Source: Simmondsia chinensis (taxonomy: Eukaryota; Streptophyta; Magnoliopsida; Caryophyllales; Simmondsiaceae). Taken from it: a DNA stretch of 64,000 bases. The stretch covers positions 13,087,193-13,151,192 of the forward strand of contig JAGTTD010000009.1 of the NCBI GenBank assembly GCA_018398585.1, written 5' to 3'. The notes under the pieces were generated by a model that saw nothing but the letters and a program-made list of their open reading frames with translations, was not told where the DNA came from and made no database searches. A program made the translations under genes and the position numbers. Shown here piece after piece: positions 34,032-44,340 of the stretch; position 1 is the stretch's first letter; each line of letters begins with the position of its first letter.

Positions 34032-35340
34032 TCATATAAAAATTCCCAAGTTGCTTCCTCGCTTGGATAGCCTTGCCATTGAATCAGCACCTTGGTGGCA
34101 GGCCCTGTGCCCACGCTTCACCAGCCTCCTCTCCAATATGGCCTCTGGAGTCTTTCTCGGCAAATTGTCAAGGTCCTCTGGGACATCTACAGGATGTTCT
34201 GGTGGGGACCCATGATGTAATTTGAGCTGAGAGACATGAAATACATCATAAATTCTAGTAGCTGCAGGTAAAGAGAGTCTGTAAGCAACCTTCCCTATGC
34301 GTTCTGTCACTTGGAATGGTCCGTAGTACTTTGGTGACAGCTTGTGGCAGCTACAATGAGCTATGAGGATTTGCCTGTAAGGGAGGAGCTTAAGGTAGAC
34401 CCAATCTCCAATGATGAAACTTCTGCTTGTCCTCCTAGCATCAACAGTCTGTTTCATCTTATTTTATGCTCTCTGAAGATGAAATTTCACCACTTGTTTC
34501 ATCTCTTCTCTCTGAAACAAGCTTTTGTCCACTGCATCAACACTGCTCTCTCCAGCCAACTATGGAATGTGTATAGGAGGTGGTTGGCCATATACTTACT
34601 TCATAGGGTGTCTTGTTGATGGAAGAATGCCAGGTGGTGTTATACTACCATTCTGCTAGAGGGAGCCATCTAGACCATTGTGAGGGGTTGGAGTTGCACA
34701 AACACCTTAGATAAGTTTCCACCCCTCTGTTGACAACTTTTGTTTGGCCATCCGTTTGTGGGTGGTAAGCTGTAGAGAGTTGTAGATCAACACCTTGAAT
34801 CGAGAACAATGCATGCCAGAAGTCACTTTGGAAGACAATATCTCTATCACTGGTGATTGTGCTGGGAAGACCATGAAGCTTATAAATGTTGTCTAAGAAG
34901 GCTTGAGCTACTGTCATGGCAATGTAAGGATGTGTAAGGGAAATAAAATGAGCTACCTTAATGAGTCTGTCAACCACCACAAGTATAACATCCTTTCCAA
35001 AAGACCTTGGTAGACCCTCTATGAAATCCATAGAAATGTCAGTCCAAATAGTCTCAGGAATTGGGAGAGGTTGTAGTAACCCCGGGTAAGCCACTGTCTC
35101 ATGCTTGCAAGACTGACAAACTTGGCATTGCTAAACAAAGTCCTTCACAGCTTGTGACATTCCCTTCCAAAAGAAAATTGATTTGATTCTCTGAAGTGTG
35201 GCATCCCTTCCTGAATGACCACCACTTGGAGATTGATGCAATCATTGGAGGATCTTTGTCTTCAATTTAGCATCATTGCCCATTACAAGCTCCCCTTTTC
35301 TCTTGAGTTGATTGTGCGGCCAGGTGTAGTGGGGGTGACT
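34032..35340 (-). pseudogene. Chromovirus E: integrase and chromodomain
   Basis: The integrase part on the minus strand reads IPETIWTDISMDFIEGLPRS (first catalytic aspartate), VDRLIKVAHFI, LHGLPSTITSDRDIVF (second aspartate) and AYHPQTDGQTKVVNRGVE (glutamate lost or shifted near VNRG). Then KLSPKYYGPFQVTERIGKVAYRLSLP, the SH3-like GPY/F module. After it the chromodomain-like PEAILERRLVKRGHRA runs into a frameshift (about 34090) before the aromatic W-x-x-Y part, which can still be read in another frame as QWQGYPSEEATWEF-like codons. Chromodomains steer insertion to marked heterochromatin. Other frameshifts near 34640 and 35100 make the gene defective. Confidence 0.88.
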
Positions 35341-35352
35341 CTGATTGTTCAG

Positions 35353-36700
35353 TTACAATTGATCGATGGCTTGCTGTAAATGGGGGTTGGCTTGCCAGGA
35401 CAGTTGTAGTAGTTGGTACAAGTTGCTTTCCACAGTTGAAAGCATCATACAAACCACCTCATTGCTTGTGATCCTGGATAGAGAGTTTGCTACCGCATTT
35501 TCTTTCCCCTTCTTGTAATCAATCGTGTAGCTAAACCCCAACAACTTAGAGAGCCACAGTTGCTGAAAATGGCTGCTGATCCTCTGTTCTAGGAGGTATT
35601 TCAACGTCTTTGAGCAGTTCGAATAACAAAGGTGTTATTAATCAAGTACTGATGCCATTTTTGCACAGCATATACCATTGATAGCAATTCTTTCTCATAG
35701 ACTGAAAGAAGCCGCTGTCTGGGGCTAAGGGGCTTACTGATGAAAGCCAAGGGATGTTGCTCTTGTAGAAGGAATATGCCAATTCCAAGGTTGCTAGCAT
35801 CTGTCTCCACAATGAACTGCTTGGGGAAGTCAGGTAAGGCCAACATAGGTGTTGAGCAGATAGCTTCCTTCAGGGTCTCAAATGCTGCTTGAGCCTCTTG
35901 GTTCCAACCCCATTGATTGATCTTTAGAAGGTGAGTTAGAGGTCTGTCTATGCTGCCATACCCTTTAATGAATCTTCTGTAATAGCCTGTTAATCCTAAA
36001 AAAAACCCCTGAGCTGCTTGGTATTGACTGGAACTGGCCATTTCTTTACTGCTTCTACCTTTCTTGGGTCAGTGGTTACCCCCTATTCGAAATTATGTAA
36101 CCAAGGTACTCTAATTATTGTGTAGCAAAGGTGCATTTGCTCTTCTTGATGAAGAGCTGATGGTGCTGCAAGAGATCAAAGACTAGCTGGAGGTGCTTCA
36201 AGTGCTCAGCAAGGGATGAACTATAGATCAGAATGTCATCAAAAAATACTAAGACAAACCTCCTAAGATAAGGAGAAAATATCGAGTTCATCAATGACTG
36301 AAATGTGGAAGGGGCATTGGTGAGGCCAAAGGGCATCACCCTGAACTCATAACGCCCTTCATGGGTCCTGAAAGTTGTCTTAGGGATGTCATCAGTGAAC
36401 ATCCTTATCTGGCAATACCTTGAGCGCAAGTCTATTTTGGAGAAGAGAGCTGATCCTCCAAGTTCATCAAGCAGTTCCTCAACCAAAGGAATTGGGAACT
36501 TATCCTTGATGGTTGCTTTGTTAAGATCCCTATAATCCACGCACATTCTCCATCTTTCATCTTTCTTTTTAACAAGGACCACCGCTGCAGCATAAGGATT
36601 GACACTATGCTGGATGTGCCCTTTTGATAGCAACTCATGTGTCATGTTCTCAATGGCATCCTTTTGGAGGGCTGGATATCTGTAGGGCCGTTTATTGATG
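35353..36700 (-). pseudogene. Chromovirus E: reverse transcriptase and RNase H
   Basis: RT is well preserved on the minus strand (36115-36645): LVKKKDERWRMCVDYRDLNKATI, FPIPLVEELLDELGGS, the MPFGLTNAPSTFQSLMN box, and the catalytic stretch LVFFDDILIYS, with phenylalanine in place of the usual tyrosine/valine before DD. RNase H (35353-36041) follows in a shifted frame: GFFLGLTGYYRRFIKGYGSI, LALPDFPKQFIVETDASNLG (catalytic D) and YEKELLSMVYAVQKWHQYL. A stop and frame shift between RT and RNase H near 36100 breaks the polyprotein. Confidence 0.9.
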
Positions 36701-36702
36701 GG

Positions 36703-37490
36703 TTAAGTTCCCTCTTTCAAGTGTATTCTATGATCAAATTTGGGCTGGATAGGGGGAAGCTGCTCAGGCTCCTTGAATAGGTGCTTGTACTGATCTAGTA
36801 GTTGCTGAATTGCAGGGACAGGTTCTGGTGGGCTATTGGCAACAGGGGATTTTTCAGAACCTTGGGTGTGAAACTGAGATTGGTGACCAGTGCTGGTGTC
36901 AATTTGAAGCAAAGCTATGAAAGGAGCTTCATGAAGAGCCTTACTGATTGCCTTAACCCCCAGCAGCTTGCAAGTCCTTGTGATCTCCCCTTTGAGGCTT
37001 CTTGTCTGACCATCAATCATGAACTCCATGGTGAGATCCTTAAAATTACACCTTATGTCTCTCAAGGTAGCCAGCCACTCCACACCTAATACTATGTCAC
37101 ACCCACCTAAGGGTATCTGTAAGAAATCAGCTGAGTACTGGTGCCCTTACATCTTCTAAGACAAATTTTGATACTTTGAGTCACAAGCAAGCCTACTCCC
37201 ATCAGCCATAGACACAGCTTGAGGCCCCATCTGAACCACTGCTCCGCCAAGTTTGGAGGCCAAGGAAGAATCTATGAAGTTATAGGTGGAGCCTGAGTCC
37301 ACAGAATGCTCAGAGCCTTCTTGCCTTTGTACCCAGTGATTCTCAAAGTCTGGAAATGCTGATCACCTGACATAGCGTGTAAGGATATCTGGGCTGCCAC
37401 TTCTTCGGTTATCTCATTCACCTCAGTCTCAGGTATCTCATCTGGAGGTTCTTCCTCTACATCAGCCTCAATGATGAATAGCTGAGGAGT
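36703..37490 (-). pseudogene. Chromovirus E: protease and gag-pol linker
   Basis: The protease is recognisable from LSILWTQAPPITS near 37272-37310; in the adjacent frame the codons give a VDSGSTYNF-type D-S-G active site, so a one-base shift disrupts it. It is followed by GGAVVQMGPQ-like and SMADGSRL codons, and then the linker 36703-37083 with EWLATLRDIRCNFKDL and FKEPEQLPPIQPKFDHRI, which is typical of sequence just upstream of gypsy RT. Confidence 0.8.
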
Positions 37491-38508
37491 CTTTACCTTA
37501 AACTTGTGACCAGGTTCAAAACGTTCCTCACAGAAGTAGCACTGCCCCTTAGCACGTTTCTCTTGAAGCTCAGCCTTGGTAAGGGTTCTAGGATTTCTTT
37601 CAACAGGTGGTTGATTGGGTCTAGGAATAAAAGTCCTATTGGTATTGGCTTTGGTATTGCTTGTAGGAAGTCTGGGTACAGCAGGGGTTGGTAGCAATGG
37701 AACTTTTGAGTATCTGAGTTGCTTGGACAGAGCTTCAATCTTAGCTTCAGCTAGCTTGGCCAAGCAAATTGCTTGTTGCAAAATTATGTGGTCTATAAGC
37801 TCTAACATCCATCTCTATTTCATCTTTCAATCCAGCTAATAGACAACTAACTAGCTGGGATTCTCCCAAATCAGCCCTCACTGTGACAATATCAAATTTG
37901 GCCAAGTATTCACTGACCGATCCTTCCTGTTTCAAACTCATAAGCTCGGATACTGGATCATCAAAAGGATTTCCAAATCTACTCTGCAAAGCTTGTCCAT
38001 ATTCATCCTAACTTGGCAAAAATTCAGTGTATCGTGTTTTTACCAACCTCTAATGCCACTGGAATGCTAATCCCCTAAGGTGCACAGATGCTAATCTCAA
38101 TCGCTCATGAGCAGGGGTATGATCTATTGAAAAGAATTGCTCACTCAAATACAACCAATCATTCAAATTCCCTCCATAGAACAATGGGAATTCTACCTTA
38201 CTCAATCTAGCAGAGTATGAATTGTTACCATTGTTGTTCGCTGCAGTTTGATCAGGAATTGTATCACCCGATGCTACTTGATTCTGATTCCCATTGGAAG
38301 CTGATCCACGCTCATTGTTCCTACTTTGCTAGATCGAAATTCCAGTGATCATCTACCTCAGCTCCTGAATCGCAGCCTTCAGCTCAGCTGCTGTTTGTTT
38401 GCTTTCAGCCGAGGATTGCTCCACCCTTCCATTGGTAGCTCTCAATTGAGTAGCTAGAGTTTTTTCAACCCTTTTGATCTCCGATGTTGATCTCGTGTTG
38501 TCAGCCAT
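37491..38508 (-). pseudogene. Chromovirus E: gag
   Basis: Starts at ATG 38508 (MADNTRSTSEI on the minus strand), 52 bases inside the 5' LTR, which is the natural first start. A coiled-coil-like beginning (VEKTLATQLRATNGRVEQSS) is followed by the retrotransposon gag capsid motifs VEFPLFYGGNLNDWLYLSEQFF, LRGLAFQWH, FGNPFDDPVSELMSLKQEGSV and EYLAKFDIV. The zinc knuckle at about 37520-37560 is CYFCEERFEPGHKFK, with the last cysteine replaced by phenylalanine. Several in-frame stops (for example near 38340, 38050 and 38010) inactivate it. Confidence 0.85.
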
Positions 38509-38559
38509 GATTGATGATCAAGAATTCACAGGTCAGAGGAGGCAAGGCACTAATACCAA

Positions 38560-38854
38560 TGATACCGAGCTCACCAACAATAAGAACCAAGATAGGATAT
38601 GAGGGAGAAGAAGCAGAAATTGAGGGAGAAAAGAGATTAATTCATTAGGTATTTTGGATGATCCTTAATTACAATCTATCATAAGGTTATATACCTTCTC
38701 ACGAGCACACATTAACCTAGAGATGTAAATAACTTTGCAAAATTGAGTAATAAAAATAAAGATAAAAGAAATGGGAAATATCCTCAGCAAACATAACTAC
38801 CATCCACTCCTCATGTGCCTCACACGTGCCTTATTAATCATATATCCGGTATCA
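38560..38854 (-). repeat. 5' LTR of chromovirus E (295 bp)
   Basis: Ends TGATACCGAGCTC and CCGGTATCA; the two ends are inverted (TGATACC/GGTATCA). Flanked on the right by TTTAG at 38855-38859. No TATA box is obvious in this short LTR. Confidence 0.93.
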
Positions 38855-38859
38855 TTTAG

Positions 38860-39177
38860 GTGACGAGATTTTCGACTTTGATTGAGGATTTGGAAGGGCT
38901 GGCTGAAAGAGGAGGACTGAGTGCCGGAGGAGGAGTTTAACCACTAGTGTTGGGTTCAGTTTTGGGGCTTCGGAAAAAGGTTTGACTTTCTTTCTCTCAT
39001 TTGGCTTATGCAGCACGTGCAGCACGTGATATGGACATGGTTAAAATTGGGCATGTAAAGCTTTTCTGCTTGAATCATCCAAAAGCTTTGTTTTTTATAA
39101 ACAAAAAAAAAAAAAAAAAACCATTATTTTAGTTATTTATCTTCTTAAATTAATTAACTTGAATTATATTCGATTAC
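38860..39177. other. Unique non-coding target sequence with a double G-box
   Basis: Sequence that received E (left) and the G LTR (right). It contains CAGCACGTG twice in direct succession (39011-39028), giving two CACGTG palindromes nine bases apart, and an 18-base A run (39103-39120). No coding frame of note. Whether it belongs to gypsy F or to unique DNA is unknown. Confidence 0.4.
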
Positions 39178-41543
39178 TGCTGAAATTGGTATCCTAGAAA
39201 ACCCAATTAGATAGTTTCAAATAGAGTTATTTATATTTTAATACTCTGACCTTTATGATAACTATAAAACTGACCCTAATTGTTTGAAATTATTAAAAGG
39301 ATCCTAAGTCTTTATCATATTATAAAAAGGGCCATCTCCAGTCACCTGATGTCATTTTCCCTCATCGGTGCTAATGTGGCAAGACTATGAAAAATTTGCC
39401 ACAATATATTAACCATATTATCCCTAACCTAAAAAAATAACTATAACACCACCCCACCACCCCCAAAAAAAAAAAATAGTGGTCATTGAAATCAAGCATA
39501 AATGAGGCATTTGCATCATCAAACCCCAAAATCAATTGCAAAACATAGATATACAACCAAACTAAATGCAATTATTTCGAAAAAAAAACACAAAAAAAAA
39601 CCCTTGAAATACACAGAGAGAAATATATACAACCCCAATCTGTAAAATATGAAACCCGTTTTTCGACATATCTAATCCCACTTCATTGGGGTTAAAATAA
39701 CATAATAAGTGTAATGTCAATCCTAAAGGCCATATGTATGCACGCGCACATACACACACAGACAGAGAGGGAGAGAGATAAAGCAGCTCATTTTCACCTT
39801 CAAGCTGGACACGGAGATGGACGTGGGTGGAGAAAAAAATAGACATGGATGCAGCGGAAAAGGATTCAAGAGTGGAGGAAGTATAGTTGGAGGGAAGCAT
39901 AGATCGTTGCAAAATGGAGGCAAAGCAATAGATGGACAAAATAATATTTTATTTTAATTTAAATTACCCAATCATAAAATGTGAATTTTTAATTTTTTTA
40001 ATTATAATGACCAAAACGACATCGTTAAGGCAAATATAAAGAACCAGACCCAAAACAACGTCGTTTCGGTAAGTGTGAAGAATCAGACTCAAAATGACAT
40101 CGTTTTGGCCTTAAGGTAATTTCATCTTTCTATTTTTCGGTGGGTTTAGGTAGCCAGAGAGGGTCCTTTTACTAATACGATAAAAAATTAGGATTCTTCT
40201 TAATAATTTTAAAATATCAAGTTCCTTTTTATAATTACCAAAAAAGTCGGGGCACTAAAATGTAAATAACCCTGTTAGATATTAAATAAATTTATTTATT
40301 TGTTTATTGTCTGATTATATTTCATGAGTCAAACATGCAAGCGATTATTTTCTAAAACATTCTATGAGACGGACATAGTCCACGATGACATGTCATGTTC
40401 GGTTTAAGTGGTTAATGAGATTGAGCCATGGATAAACTTAGATTAAACAAGTGATATGTCGTCAAAATGTGTTCGTAATCAGTGATAAGTTTGGTACAAC
40501 TTGTCTGACAAGACTATAATATGATACTTCTGAGGACTCGTCTTGATCATGTGGACAGGGACCCAAGAATATTATATTGGTGTTGTCATTAAGATTAGAA
40601 CATTGAACATGACCACCTGTATTAGTTTTCTTTTAACTGCTATTAGAAATAATTAATTCTGTAAGACGATAACTCTAAATCCAAGAAATAGTATGAACTC
40701 GAGCATGGATTTTTTGTTGCTTTGATGTGCCAAAAGAATTAGTTAAAGTGAGTTGACTTGATTCTTATGTGCGTTGGGTAACGGCATGAAGTGTAGCGGG
40801 CACAAATGTTTTACGTGGAATCTATAGTCTTTATTGAGATAAATATATCTCCTTAGTTGATTTGTAAATATACAAACAGATTCTAAAATCTTTGGTCAAA
40901 GTATTCCATATGTTTGACATTTTGAATTAAAATGGAAACTGTTTCTGTATTATAGAATTATTTGAGAAGGGCAAGTCGGGAACCATGGCCAAAGATGTGA
41001 GAAAACTGACGATACTAGTTAAAGTTACTTTTAGAACATCGTTTTCTCACTCAACAAAAACCCTAAAATTGCTTTAGGGGTTTTCTAAATTATTTTTAGC
41101 ATAATATTTTAAAAATTATTTTTCATAAAGATTGAAGGAAAAATTTTGTTCTGAAATTTTTCCTAAGTTAATATTTTTGAGAGCCTACACTCTCTGTGCC
41201 AGAAAAGGTCATTACGAAGAAGATCTTGGGGTGTCGAAAATTCTTCTTCTAATTTTAGATTTTCAAGTTAGAGTTAGGATTCACATTTCAAATATGTCTA
41301 AATTAAGTATTTGATATTTAATTTTATTTTATTTTATTCAGTTTATTCTACATACCATGTTTATACTAGTTTTATTTGATGATTTTGTATGTTATATTGT
41401 AAACCTATTAGAGTAAGATTTAGATCTAATTAAATAGTTTAATTAGGTTAGAGCTTTAGATTTAAAATTAAAATTTTAAATTGGTTTTTAGCTGTGCCTG
41501 CTCAAGCCGTTTAGGGAAACAATTTTGATATATGTTCCCAACA
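39178..41543 (+). repeat. Copia G-family LTR, plus orientation, carrying a MULE-like MITE
   Basis: Begins TGCTGAAATTGGTATCCTAG and ends ATGTTCCCAACA; aligned with the LTR at 55588-57655. The segment corresponding to about 56350-57170 is missing between 41000 and 41060. Element L (39223-40273) is inserted 45 bases from the start. The flanks ATTAC (39173-39177) and ATTGC (41544-41548) match at 4 of 5 positions, but the sequence after the LTR is homologous to that after the other copy, so I do not call it a proven solo LTR. Confidence 0.8.
39223..40273. mobile_element. Non-autonomous MULE-like element L (1.05 kb)
   Basis: Imperfect terminal inverted repeats of about 110 bp: left AGAGTTATTTATATTTTAAT, right (RC) AGGGTTATTTACATTTTAGT, continuing through GATAACTATAAAA/GGTAATTATAAAA and AAATTATTAAAAGGATCCTAA/AAATTATTAAGAAGAATCCTAA. 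Flanking 9-mers GTTTCAAAT and GTTAGATAT are both near the expected empty site GTTTTAAAT seen at 55617. No coding frame. Inside it are three ~40-bp tandem units with AAAACGACATCGTT-type palindromes (40010-40110). Confidence 0.75.
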
Positions 41544-42087
41544 ATTGCATCAAATGAGTATCACATACAATTGAAGTTATTAAGCAAATCAAACATCATG
41601 TTGAGTATTGATTGGGGTATTATTTGGCACTCGAACTTGAATTACGGTAGAGGTAGGTGAAAAACTAGTTAGAAAATATAAGAGAATGTAAAATAAAAAT
41701 TTGATGATAATATATTTCAGAAAAAGGCATTTAATTTTTACTGATTAACAAATTTAGTTTTTCCAACTGAAATTGTACTACTTAGGTGACCCTATTAACG
41801 ACGGAGTTTGTGGAAGAATTAACGACCTCATTTTTTGCCCGTCGTTAAAATCCTATCAAATATCACTCTTTAACGATGGTGTTTTAATCCCGTTGCTACT
41901 ACACACAACGAACATACTTTTGAGGATAAAAAAGCCATTCTGGTCGTTAAAGGCCAACTTTCTTGTAGACATATACGAAGTTTGAGTATAGCTGCAAGGA
42001 GCAGTAATACGATACTTGATTCGTGTCTTATGCTGATGATGATATAGGCCCGATTCGCAATTCTTCTCAAGTGATTGAACCACCAGT
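41544..42087. repeat. 544-bp segment between inverted G LTR ends (copy 1)
   Basis: Recurs at 57656-58199 and partly at 58394-58580 plus 60105-60128, always with an LTR end in plus orientation before it (where visible) and an LTR end in minus orientation after it. On the minus strand TCTACAAGAAAGTTGGCCTTTAACGACC resembles in part the CACTACAAGAAA terminus of CACTA transposons (41945-41970), and repeated CGTCGTTAA motifs follow (41800-41950). A matching second terminus is not visible, so the CACTA link is tentative. Confidence 0.55.
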
Positions 42088-42314
42088 TGTTGCGAACATA
42101 TTTCAAAAATATTTTCCTAAATGGCTTGAGCGGGCATAGCGGAAAACAAATTTAAAATACTTAATTTTAAATCTAAAGCCCTGTCGTATTAAACTATTTA
42201 ATTAGATCTAAATCTTACTCTAATACGTTCATAATATGACAAACAAAAACATCAAATAAAATAAGTATAAACATAGTATGCAAAACAAATTAAATTTCAA
42301 ATACTTAATATATA

Positions 42315-42976
42315 TGTTGGTGTATTTTCAAAATGTATGTGATTGTCCCATACTTGGTCTAAGTGTTTTGAACTTGTATCGGATGTGTGTTGACACACAG
42401 GGTCCATATGTCGACACACAATCTAACAGAACCATTTGTATGTCGACACACAGGGCCCGTGCGTCGACACACAGATCTTACAGAATTATATTAACATTTT
42501 GATAAGTTTGGGACGTCTTTTGAACCTTATTTTCTTATACCTATTATTTAAGAGAACATATATTTACTTGCAAGAATTGTTAAATATTAATAAGGGAATG
42601 ACTCTTCATGAAGCGCTGTGTCCCTCCTTGAAAAAACACTAGAAAAACTATAAATAGCCCTTTGGGGGGTTCATTTCAAGAGGAAGAAAAGAGAATTTTC
42701 TCTTCATATTTTGAGAAATGAAATTATGAAATACAATTGCAAGTAACACTTAAGAAATTCATATGAAAGTGTTGTGAAAGTCTTTGAAAAGGTTCTTCTC
42801 ATTCATCTCACTATGTCTCTCCCTTTACATATTCTTTTCTTCATATTTGATTGTTGTTGTATCCCCGAGGATATTTCGTATACCGAAATAAGCCTTAAGA
42901 AAAGTGATTACATAGCCTCACCAACCCGAAATCTTTTGGTTACCCGGTTCCCGGTAATTTGGGAAATTCTCTAACA
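42315..42976 (+). mobile_element. Solo LTR I (662 bp) with perfect target duplication
   Basis: TGTTGGTGTATTTTC ... TTCTCTAACA with ATATA duplicated on both sides (42310-42314, 42977-42981), so the element excised by LTR-LTR recombination. Within it are four TGTCGACACACAG-type units (42386-42476) and a TATA box at 42648. It has no sequence in common with A, B or G LTRs. Confidence 0.88.
42648..42657 (+). promoter_or_regulatory. TATA box of solo LTR I
   Basis: CTATAAATAG, followed 60-70 bases later by AATTTTCTCTTCATATTTTGAG. This is the usual layout of an LTR promoter and R region. Activity is not known. Confidence 0.5.
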
Positions 42977-43317
42977 ATATACATACTTGAAACTCGAATC
43001 TCAACTCCCACTTGAAGATATGAAATTAGAAGAAGATTTCTCGACATATCAGGATTTTCTTTGCAATGATCTCTTATAGCACTGAGAGTGTGGTCCCCAA
43101 AAAATATTTAACTTATGCAAAGTTTCGGAACAAAACTTTTCCATTAATCTTTCCAAAAGACTATTTCTCAAAGAAATTATGCTAAACAATAATTTAAAAA
43201 AATCTCTAAAATAATTTTAAGGTTTTTCATCGTGGCAGAAAACCAAGTTTCAAAACCCTAGTTTTATTATATTTTTTGGAAGAAAGGGGCGTACTCTATA
43301 TATATATATATATATAT

Positions 43318-43609
43318 GGGGCATTCTTATGAGAGAGTGAAAATGTGAGTGGGGCAAATTCTAGCCCCCCATTATAATGAATGGGCAAAATTTGTTGACT
43401 ATTAAAAAAAAAAACAATTTGCAACCAAGATTTTTTGGATATTGGAGAAAAAAAATTAATTTTCCTTCCTTACCCCTTCTTTCTTTCTGCGCCATGAAGG
43501 GGTATGGGCCGCAAATTATTTTTTTTTATTGGTCAATAAATCTTGGCCGTCCATGGTGAGCCAGGAATCGCTTCTCTCATGCTTTCATCTTCTCTTAAGA
43601 ACACCGCCC
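43318..43609. mobile_element. Small MITE with ~30-bp inverted ends
   Basis: Left GGGGCATTCTTATGAGAGAG.. and right (RC) AGGGCGGTGTTCTTAAGAGA.. align with small gaps; subterminal AACCAAGATTTTTTGGATATT and AACCAAGATTTATTGACCAAT are also inverted. It lies in an (AT)n tract, so the target duplication cannot be defined. An AT repeat (43664-43697) follows. Confidence 0.6.
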
Positions 43610-43659
43610 TATGTATATTTGTAGATCTGTATATCAACAAATTAACTCTAAATAAATAA

Positions 43660-43700
<41 letters not shown>

Positions 43701-43783
43701 ATATTTTTTCTTTCTTTTAATAATTTACCCAGAGGCTGTCATGTGACAGCCCCTTAACTGATGCTGGATGTATATCTCGGGCC

Positions 43784-43792
43784 TCACACTGT
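43784..43792. other. Left 9-bp target duplication of MULE J (TCACACTGT)
   Basis: Identical to 50979-50987. Perfect 9-bp duplication. Confidence 0.95.
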
Positions 43793-43990
43793 GAATTTTT
43801 TACTAAAATGGCACTACTGGCAAAAATATTTATCAAAATAGCGTAGTTAGAAAAATATTTACCAAAATGGCGTACTTTATTGTAGCTTTACCACAAAACG
43901 CCGTTCCGAACGGCGTCCGTTGAAGAGGAAAATTCGCCGTCTTTCGAACGCCATCTCTGACGGCGTACGGACGCCGTCAGAGCTGGTGTC
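43793..43990 (+). repeat. Left terminal inverted repeat of MULE J with strong hairpin
   Basis: At 43955-43982 a 12-bp perfect stem (CTCTGACGGCGT / ACGCCGTCAGAG) with a 4-base loop; further GGCGT/ACGCC stems flank it. A run of 13 C at 44012-44024 lies just inside. Confidence 0.85.
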
Positions 43991-44340
43991 CGTACGCCAG
44001 GACCCAACCCGCCCCCCCCCCCCCAGTCCGAGAACCCCCCATACCCCTAACCCCTACAACCCACCTGTGACCCCATCTTTCCCCCTCCATTATCATCATC
44101 TTCATCCCATTCATCGCCATTTTTTTCACTTTTATCTCTATAAATACTATCAATTTTTTCAACATTTTTCACAACACTAAATTACTTAAATACATCTTTC
44201 AACCTATTATCCTCTCAAACAAAGCTTTCAGTATCCCCTTCATTTTTACAGTTATGTAAGTCGTTATTATTGTCATTTTTAAATTTTGTAATACTTTATA
44301 TTGTAATGTCATATTATTTTATAGGAATTTGTTATTATAG

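Larger units (their letters stand above)
33670..38854 (-). mobile_element. Ty3/gypsy chromovirus E (Reina-like size), complete but frameshifted
   Basis: 5.2-kb minus-strand element with ~297-bp LTRs, target duplication TTTAG, and a PBS of the initiator-methionine-tRNA type (TTGGTATTAGTGCC, just inside 38560). Domain order on the minus strand is gag, protease, RT, RNase H, integrase, chromodomain. Short LTRs and short total length fit the Reina clade of chromoviruses; this is inference from size and motifs. It is the best preserved LTR element of its size here. Confidence 0.92.

Noticed and set aside
39562..39939. Minus-strand frame of 125 codons in element L
   Set aside because: Composed of CT-rich simple sequence in a MITE; no start context or domain.
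39178..41543. Solo LTR with target duplication ATTAC/ATTGC
   Set aside because: Only 4 of 5 bases match, and the sequence after the LTR is homologous to that following another LTR copy, so the right flank is not an independent target site.
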